A stretch of DNA of 64,000 nt, taken from contig CM037870.1 in NCBI GenBank assembly GCA_021292105.1, forward strand, positions 15,967,234 through 16,031,233. The letters run 5' to 3'. The DNA comes from Anadara kagoshimensis. Taxonomy: Eukaryota; Mollusca; Bivalvia; Arcoida; Arcidae. Of this stretch, positions 50,851-60,100 are shown in pieces (positions within the stretch are counted from its first letter, which is position 1; the number at the start of each line of letters is the position of its first letter). The notes under the pieces were generated by a model. The model was not told the DNA's origin. It worked only from the letters and a program-made list of their open reading frames with translations, and did no database searches. The position numbers and the translations under genes were made by a program.

Positions 50851-51879
50851 TGATTTCTGGATCAAAAAGACATAATGTCCTGAATATGAAAATGTCTTTA
50901 ACTATGTTAGTTTATACAAATAAGATGTGCGTGTATGTATGACAATCATTGTATAGAATGTTCATAGTGAAGATACCATTTTGCTTTCATGTGTATATAT
51001 CTCATTTGACGCATGTGAAATTATTTATTTTCATGGTGACCAAATTTTTGTGGATCTTATAAAAATAATTTTTTGTTGGGGTATTAAATTTGTGGTTTAT
51101 GATTTCCATTAAAGGTATATTTGTTATAATAAATTTATTTTTGTTAACAAGTAAATTTGTTGGTTAGAATATCCACAAAATCCATAAAAATTCGGACACC
51201 ATGAAAATGGATGCTTTTATAATATTTCTGTTTGTGCATTGATAAAGTTATTAATAACAATGGGATTCGCCACCGTACCATGTGACCTGACTCCTTAACC
51301 ACTTATGTTTTTGTAGATTTCAATGAAACTGCATCATTTTTCATTTGCATAAAAATATGTTTTTCCAGTTATATGCCACATAAACCTATTTTATATCTAT
51401 TGGAAATAATTGTCGCAAAAGTGTTTATTGGTATCACACAGTATTCTGGCCGATCCCAGTAAACCTTTAAAGAAGTGTTATCACTGCCCAATGCAAATTA
51501 CCTCCCTTTCTTGCTTGAAACTTAAGCATATAAATCACAAGTGTATATAAATATTCATAATACACTGTAATCATATTTGGTGTTTTTGTGTCCAAATTTG
51601 TTTTTCTTTAACTGTATTTTGCTTGTTTGGTTTGTTTTTTTTCCTGTGAAAACCATGTCAACTCCATATATTTCTAAAACAACATAATCACATTGTTGAT
51701 AGATGTGTAACGAGAAAGAAAAAGAAATGTAATGACCAAAACAGAGACCTTTCCTTATACTAGATCTTCCAAGTGAGCCAACAAGACACCTATGAGTCCG
51801 ACTAGCTTTAATCTTCCATGTTCCAAATCATGATTGTTGAAACAATCAAGATCACCCCTCCAATAGACTCATGGTCTGC

Positions 51880-51985
51880 TACTTTTTGGGGTTTTGTAAA
51901 ATATCTAAATGCCTCATGCTACGTTTTTGGGTTTTGTAAAATATCTAAATGTTTCATGGTCTGCTAATTTTTGTGTTTTGTAAAA
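51880..51985 (+). repeat. ~50-bp tandem repeat, 3 units
   Basis: GTTTTGTAAAATATCTAAAT occurs three times with GGTCTGCTA / CATGCTACG-type spacers. Confidence 0.75.
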
Positions 51986-52481
51986 TATCTACATGTAACA
52001 GGAACAAAAGAAAACCAATAACCAAAACAGGAAGTCCAAGTCAATCCTAGAACCTTCCCGGTATTAACAAAAAATGTTTACTGACCAAGGTACCAATTCA
52101 GATGTCAAGTCTGGTCCAGTATACATATAGCATGCTGTAAATAATTGAATTTTCATAAGTTATTTGTAGAATTATATTTTCGCATCTTTTGAGGGGAAAC
52201 TTTTCAAATGCAAATAAATTATATTCAGTTTTCATATTTTTATTTTCATGATATTCAGCATTATATAAAAATAACAGAAAGCAATAACAGTATTTGTTGA
52301 AGATCTTCATGCCCAATAATAAATGATACTGTAAATCAGTAAATTTTCTCGTTATTTTATTTTTGTGTTTTTTGTGTATATTTACGGTACACAATCATGT
52401 TTAAACAAAGTTTTGAACAATGTGACCATTCTTACCCATTGGGGTTGTTATAAACCTATAAAGGTTGTACATACATGCTTG

Positions 52482-52737
52482 TATAAGTAAACAATATTGA
52501 TCTGTCTGCTTGACCTTTAAATTTTAATATTTATCATGGATTAGTTCATTTATGTGTAGGGAACGCAGGCGTTCCTTTTGTCTACTACATCATGAGTGAT
52601 ATCACTTCATAGAGTAGGCATGTGCACTGTGTATGTAATAACTTGATTCATAACACTACCCATTTATTGGGTGGATTATCCTATATAAATATTCCTAATA
52701 AAAGGTCAATCGGATATGTCAAAGTTGTTTACCTATA
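52482..52737. mobile_element. Uninterrupted 256-bp MITE of the 25-bp-TIR family
   Basis: TATAAGTAAACAATATTGAT at the left and GTCAAAGTTGTTTACCTATA at the right are near complements. It keeps the CACTACCCATTTATTGGGTG centre that the copy at 27869 also has (CACTACCCATATATTGGGCG), so it serves as the empty-site reference. Confidence 0.8.
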
Positions 52738-53087
52738 CATGTTTCATTGTAATATAATATTTTATCATGTTTTTTTGTAAAATAAGATTTTTATCACGAT
52801 ATTATACATCATTAGTATTAACAATATATATATTTTATGAAACATATAATAAAATAATAAGTTAGTCCATTTATTTATTTTTTGATTTTGTTCTACTTAA
52901 CACATATTCTGCTTGTGGATCTGTGATTAAGTTTATATAATTTATGTCATTAGATTTATTTTCACTTCCTTGTAAAGTTTTGAATATGGTATTGTGAAAA
53001 TAACTCCAACTGGAGTAAAATGGAGTAATGGGGTTCTTTCTACGCACAGGGACTTGTTTCTTTCTGTAATTGGGGTCAATAGTTGAC

Positions 53088-53283
53088 CTATATATTATAG
53101 TGTAAAGGTTACACACGTGGCGGGTGTAGCTAGCTAAATAGAAGGTGCTTATCCTTCCGGAGCACCAGGCCTCACTTCCCTGGTGGAAGATCATGTGTCT
53201 AACCTAACTTGTCATTTCAAAGTTTTTACTTTGCTTCTAGATTGTGATTCGGACATGGATTAGTATGTTTGTTTTTGATTAAC
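53088..53283 (-). repeat. ~240-bp repeat family, copy 3
   Basis: Reverse orientation: CACACGTGGCGGGTGTAGCT, TTCCGGAGCACC, CACTTCCCTGG, GTGATTCGGACATGG. Confidence 0.85.
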
Positions 53284-54268
53284 TATTGACGAGACCAACT
53301 ATTGACCCAAATTGACAGATTGCCAGGCAACTATACAGTGTTCTGACAAAGACCCGGCATACTTCAACTACACAAGAAAAGAATGAAAACTTGGCCTAAA
53401 TTTCGCAATTTAATGACGTCACTGACACTAGAACCTCATTAGTTTTTGTGCCCCTGTTTTAGAATGGTGATAGTGGAACATAAAAGGCATGGCCGGCAAT
53501 ATGTCAATTATAGAAAGAGACAAGTGGCTGTGGTTCTACACCCCAACCAAGATTAATCTTATACATATATTTGGCTGTCCGTTTTGGGCTGGTGGGAAAA
53601 CAAGAGTACCATAAAAACAAATTGGACAAACAAACTGACAAATATTCTCACTATAGGTTCTGTTTTAACCCGGGTAGTGAGAGGCGCTGTTGTCTGGTAG
53701 CATGAAGTTTGGACTAATCGGCCACCTAGGTCCCTCAGATTTTTCTTTGAGGAGGAGTATGACGATACTGGAAAAATACATTTTTGTCAATTTCAAAGTT
53801 TTAACTTTTTTGCATTGTGGTTTGGGCATGGATTTATATTTTGTTTTTGATTAGATATTGTTACCTAATATCATGTTTTGCGTCATTTAAAATTATTTCG
53901 GTAAATAACATTTAAAAGTGTATTTAATTTTATAAACTGATATATTAATCTTAGATGACAGGCATTTTCAATAAAAAAAGCCGTTTATGAGAAAATTGCA
54001 TTTTTGAATAAAATTACTTAATAATTACAAATGGCGACAAATATAATACTTTGTAACGATATTTAAGGTTTTTATTTTTCGGCTTCGAACTTATGTCCAA
54101 GAATTGTCACATCAAGAAATTATTTAATTAGTTTTTAAGCATTTCTGTCGCTCTCAATGTGTAAAAGACATGGCAGACAGGGAAACAGATAATTTTCCTT
54201 TCACTTTCATATCATTACTATAAACAAAACAAATTCATTCCATCGCAATCACTTTGAAAATAAAAAAT

Positions 54269-54640
54269 AAAAATAATAATCCATGTGTAAATCAAAATCC
54301 AGAAGTAAAGTAAAAACTTTGAAACTGACAAATTAATTTAAATACTTGAACTTTCAAAAATCCAGAAGTAAAGTAAAAACTTTGAAACTGACAAATTAAT
54401 TTAAATACTTGAACTTTCACCATGGAAGTGATATCGGGTGGTTCAGAAGGGTAAGCGAATTATTAGTTACACACTTGAAGGTCGGGTGTTCAGAAAAGGT
54501 AAGCACTTTCTGCTTAGTAGCTGCGCCCACCATATGTGGAATAAAAACTGAGAATAAAAGGAACATGGAACTATGAGATGTCAATTATATCCAGGGATAT
54601 TTCAGATACAAAAACATCATACTTATCAACAATATTCTGA
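54269..54640 (+). repeat. ~240-bp repeat family, copy 4, with internal 62-bp tandem duplication
   Basis: The block AATCCAGAAGTAAAGTAAAA through ACTTGAACTTTC is present twice in tandem almost without change (54296-54420). A second partial internal duplication (GGTCGGGTGTTCAGAAAAGG) follows. Confidence 0.85.
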
Positions 54641-55187
54641 TGAAGTAAAAAAAAGTTTGAGTTTGTATAAAGTTTCCGTAGTTGAGAATTATTTTATGCA
54701 GATTTGAAGCATTTCTATTGTTCACAGTCCCTGAAAACTAGAGAAACAGTTTTTTTTTAATTCGCCTGTTGTGGTTAAATTAGCACTGGTATTATATGTA
54801 ATTTAAACCACTGAGCCGGTATCTCTGCTGTTGGATGTTTCCCCGAAAATATCACAAACTCAGATGGCAATACTTTTGTTTTGTCAGATAAATACTATTT
54901 TCTAAATTTGCTCCTAATTAAAATATAAAAAAAATCTTTTAAAGCTTAAGGTATATTGTCGCGTGCACAGTATTTCTTTAGTTTAATTTGGTTTATATAT
55001 TTTGGGCATTTGGATTTTTTTTCAGGTTGTCTGGTGCTCTGGCGATGACGCTGCTATAATAATATGTAATTGTCACACTAATTGCTTCAATAGAAGACTA
55101 ATATGAATTAACAAAAATAATTAAACAATGTGAATTTCAAATTATTTCAATTGTCTGACTTTTGAGACATGGCCATAAAAATCAATC

Positions 55188-55420
55188 AAAGGTCTTATTG
55201 TCATTTATATATTTGACGACTCATAGTTCCATGTTCCTTTCACACACGTGGCGGGTGTAGCTAGCTAAACAGGAGGTGCTTAACCTTCCGGAGCACCCGG
55301 CGTCACTTCCCTGGTGGAAGTTCACGTGTCTAACCTAACTTGTCAGTTCCAAAGTTTTTACTTTGCTTCTGGATTGTGATTCGGACATGGATTAGTATGT
55401 TTGTTTTTGATTATATATAT
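55188..55420 (-). repeat. ~240-bp repeat family, copy 5
   Basis: Reverse orientation, full set of modules, including ATAGTTCCATGTTCCTTTCA and ending TTGTTTTTGATTAT. Confidence 0.85.
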
Positions 55421-56195
55421 TCTTTGTTTAAATTAAAAAACTAAAATAAAAAATCTGCAAAAAATCAATTCTTAAATTTTGTTTTCCAATATTTAATCAA
55501 CCGTCATAGAAAATGTTTATTGAACTTTATTAAAATAAATTAAATGTAAAATTTTAAAAAATATAAGAAAAATAGTAAAACTCGAAACAGTGATTACGCT
55601 GTTTTTAAACATGTAATTATCCTAGTCTAACGACTCTCAAAACTGGTATTATTCCATCAAGGTGCATGTATAAATGGGTTTAAATTATAAGGTCCAATCA
55701 TGGGGCTTTCGGACATATTATGTGTTGAATGGAAGACACTTATTTGCTTATCCCTTGTTTACTTACGCAATTACAATATTACTTCACATAGGAAATCAAC
55801 TTTTTGTAAGGAACTCGTATTAACTCAAGGTAACATTATATGTACTCTAAAATTAATATTGAACGTTTTAAACACCGCTATTGACTGCAAACACAAGTTT
55901 TAGTTTTCACAACAACTAAAGTAGACTTATACAGGTACAGTAAATGAGAAATAATGAATATTCAATAATAAGTACAATATTCTTGAAAGATATTTTCGAC
56001 TTGGTCTAAAATATTTCTATAGGCCTAAAATTCTATACTTAAATTTTTCTGTAATCAAACATTATCTATTTAGATGATCTAGTTACGCGTTCATTGACCT
56101 TTTAGTTTTCAGGTGTGTATCAGTGTACGGGAAGTAACTCTTACATTCCGCTGGCATTCACAATGAATAATCTATTATTCTACTATTATCATGAA

Positions 56196-56198
56196 TAT

Positions 56199-56229
<31 letters not shown>

Positions 56230-56231
56230 TT
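56196..56231 (+). repeat. (ATTT)n microsatellite
   Basis: Nine consecutive ATTT units. Confidence 0.95.
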
Positions 56232-56394
56232 GTCTGTGCAACCATTGTATCAAATTTATATACTTTAGTAATAATTTTTTCTTTTATTTGCAAGTTTCAA
56301 TTACTGTTGATATACATTATACATATGTTAAAGTTATACTGTTGTATTGTTATACACGTTATTGTAGAAATTTTATATTGATTTATATACGAAT

Positions 56395-56620
56395 TACATA
56401 TTATACCAGTTTTAATTTTACAATTTCTCATCAGTAGTAGTTTAACCATAATTATGAAAAGAAAATTGTTTCAAGATGTTAAAAGGATTACCAAAGGACC
56501 AAAATATGTTACCAAATTTAGCTAAGAAAATACTTAGCACAAGGGAGTATACCTTAGTTTTTTGGGGAATTTCAAATATTAACTTGCAGCAAATTTAGAC
56601 ATTAGTATATTTCTGACAAT
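56395..56620 (+). repeat. Second dispersed repeat family (GGCCGTTTCGGAA family), copy 1
   Basis: CCAGTTTTAATTTTACA, CTCATCAGTAGTAGTTTAAC, CCAAAGGACCAAAATATG, CCTTAGTTTTTTGGGGAATT and AACTTGCAGCAAATTTAGAC recur at 57139-57400 and, reversed, at 61081-61300. A partial copy at 56715-56755 has the GACGGCCGTTTCGGAA module. Confidence 0.8.
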
Positions 56621-57036
56621 GATACACAGTTATTGCCTACTGAGTTTGTGATATCCTTGGGAAACAAGACACCAGCAGAGATATCGGCTCGGAGTTTTAA
56701 TTACATAATAAGTATTATACAAGTTTTAATTTTACAATACTAGACGGCCGTTTCGGAATAGTAGACTTTTTAGACTACAAAAAAAAAAACAAAGAAAAAT
56801 TTATTCATAATATATATCCATAAATCAACAAAGTACAATGTGTTTGATAAATCCTTACCTTTTAACCTAACGAATCAAATTGCCACAAACGAACTAATTT
56901 TTGTGCCTTATACGTAGCGTAATTTTATTTCTAATTTTTATTTATAATGTCTACGTTTTATTTTGATATTATTTTGATATTACAGGTTACAAATAGATCA
57001 TTAAGCAGGGATTTTTGTATACCAAATGGAAGATAA

Positions 57037-57106
57037 ATGAACGACATAACGTACATCTGCCTTCTTTGCTTTTTATTGAACAGCATTGTGCATATATTTG
57101 CTTCAG
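57037..57106 (+). CDS. Exon 1: signal peptide
   Basis: ATG at 57037, donor CAG|GTACGT after TCA G. Hydrophobic core ICLLCFLLNSIVHIFAS with a likely cleavage near the exon end. A possible 5' UTR acceptor GATATTACAG lies at 56985, so an upstream non-coding exon is possible. Confidence 0.75.
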
Positions 57107-60100
57107 GTACGTTTATTATTATTGATAAGCATAATATGTTACATATTACACCAGTTTTAATTTTACAGCACTAGACGACCGTTTCGGAATATAACTCCTT
57201 ATCAGTAGCTGGACCAAAGTTATGAAACCAAAATTATTTTGAAGATGTTGAAAAGCTACCCAAAGGACCAAAATATATTTTACCAAATTAAGCTAAGGAA
57301 ATAATTTGTATGAGGGAGTTTACCTTAGTTTTTGAGAAATTTCAAATTTTAACTTGCAGGAAATTTAGACAATTATAGTATATTTATGATACTAATGAAA
57401 CATTAAAATATATTCAGGTTAGTTTTGTATGCAGACACATTATACTTATTAACGGTATTAAGATGACAGCCATTAAACTTTTTGAGGGTCTTGATAATTC
57501 TCGGCTTGCAATAGAGGTCAACACAAACAATAAAATGCGTTACACGATAGACAAACAGAACACCGATTATGTAGCGTTTAAACGAACATTCAATAATAAT
57601 GAAATTGTACTCATAAGTGATTTAAACACTTGTATAGGACATAATTTTTCTGTTTATTTTAAAGCAGTTTAATAATGCTCGCTGATTATAAAACTAACCT
57701 TCCAACAGGTCCGTTGAAAAATTATTACGAGCTTAGTATTTTTTGGACAATTGTGATTCTATTTATGTTACAATCAGTTGTCCAAACCTCTCACATAACA
57801 AGTGACACGTAAATGGGATGGATTCTTCAAAAGGCCTTAAACAAAACCAGTGTATATTATTTTTGTCACAATACCAGGTGTCTGTCGAATGCATGTAGTA
57901 TTATAATCAGTTGACTATCCAGTCATGTTCTTTCATTTTGTTTCTTATAAAAATGAATCAAAACAAACTTACTAATCAATGTCCAAATCACAATCCAGAA
58001 GTAAAGACTTTAAAGACGTGACCTTCCACAAGGGAAGTGAGACCGGATGCTCTGAAAGGGTGAGCACCTCCGGCTTAGCTAGCTAAAGCCGCCATGTGTG
58101 AATAAAAATTGAGTGAAAGGAACATGGAACTATGGGACTTTAAATATATCTTGAAAATATTTTCTATTCGTTATTGAAAAATGAAAGAAATTGACATTTT
58201 GCACACAAAACTATTCGCTTACACGTGTATTCTGGCATTGGCTGTTACAAAGTGCACATTGTTAGCTTTTTAGAACCCTTTCTTTTTCTTTAATCAGTTA
58301 ACTGTTTTTGTTTACTTTCAGATATCGAGAGCCATGTTTGTTACCCGGCTATTAACAGAACGCAACATTATTACTACACAAATATTTCAATTTCCCTTGA
58401 TACTGATCTGTTTAAAGAAATCGTGACGAAAAACACATCAAAATGTATATTTGAGTTTCAACTTAGAAATCGTGGAGCAATATTTATAGAATATAATACA
58501 AAAAATAGATACAGGATATGTAGAATCATTTCTTCCGTTACATTTAAAATTGACAAAGAAGGTCTCCCCGTGAAGGTAAGTTAATCGAACATAAACATTA
58601 CTAATCCATATCAAAATCACAATCTCAAAGCTAAGTAAAAACTCTAAAGCTGACAAATTAGATAAAATTCGGAACCTCCACTAGGAAAGTGAGGCTGGGT
58701 GCTCCGTAAGCACATCCCGTTGAGGCAGCTACAACAGCATCTACAATATACAGAGTAATGTAAGAATTGTTTAAGAAATAATTCAGATTTATCCGTGCCA
58801 TCATCAAAAAATAAAATAAAAATGCACGGACCGTTGTTCATATACAGAATAATAAATCCCGAGGTAACAAAGCAATCAAGAGATTTATTCTATCAAAGGG
58901 CATTATTGGATCATTAGGACCGGTTGTTCTTCAACCGAGAAAATGTCCGCTGTAATAAAGTTTTTTATTACGTCAATACGAAATCATCGTATCATAAAAT
59001 AGTATTGACATCATCGGAAGTTAAATGGAATAGTTATAAATCGGTGTTGTATCGTTTTATACTACATGATTTTTATAATCAATCGCACGTTATGATATAC
59101 AGGGAGTGCTTATCCCCTTCAGAGCACCTGGTCTCACTTGGAAGTTCACGTTTTTAATCTTTTTCGCCAGATTAAAAGTTTTTTACTTTGCTTTGGGATT
59201 GTGATTTGTGAATCAATTGGTATATTTGATTTTTAGCTGTGACAGCTCTTTGGTACAAGTATTTTGATTGAGTGTTATATGTCCCTTACCCGTAGTCCAT
59301 TCTTCCTAATGATGTTGAGACTGTTGATAGTTCACCGTCAACAGTTTTCCCTTCTCCAAAAAGAGAATTTTATCAAGAAGAACTATTAAACGGACAGAAT
59401 TGTACTCATTAGAAACATAAAAAACTTTGCTTTATGCATAGGACTTAAGTCAAAAGTTTAGTTTTCATGGCGTCATAGGACTTAAGCCAAAAGTTTAGTT
59501 TTCATGGCGTCGCAGGACTTAAGTTAAGTTTTTATGGCGTCATAGGTCTTAAGTCAAAAGTTCAGTTTTCATGGCGTCATAGGACTTAAGACAAAAGTTT
59601 AGTTTTCATGACGTCATATGTACAATATAAAATTTGAAATGGTAGAACATGAAAACTATGAGACGTTGCTGACCTAGCTAGCTAAACAGAGGCTTACATT
59701 TCCGGAACACCTGATATTTCTTCCATGATGAAAGTTTTCCCTTTTCTTTCTGTGATTGTGATTTGAGCATCAACTGGTATGTTTAAAATTATGTCTTTAC
59801 TTTTTCAGACACTTAACTGTTGGGATACTGGACAATGGACTGTACCATGGCCATGGAACAAAGTCGTTGTAGAGATGAATTTGTCAGTTGATGAAACTTT
59901 ATCGTATCCGCGCACTGAATCTACAGTACATATGAGAGTATTTGTTGGAAATTATCCAAGGTTAATGTCTCAGAGATACAGAACATACAGAGGCTTGAGT
60001 AAGTAAAATAAAACCATGTCCAGTGTGAATTATTATTTTTCGTGGTGTACCTATTTTCAGTGTTTCTGTGGTAGAAAGTATCCACCATTTTACATGTTAA

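Larger units (their letters stand above)
47221..57036. other. Intergenic region between the two genes; repeats only
   Basis: Holds the elements listed separately within it. Short frames (for example 49707-49955, 52098-52394) have no recognisable domains. No exons with homology or matched splice sites were found on either strand. Confidence 0.5.

Noticed and set aside
56115..56381. 88-residue hydrophobic ORF as a membrane protein
   Set aside because: Driven by the (ATTT)n microsatellite and AT-rich sequence; no conservation or splice evidence.
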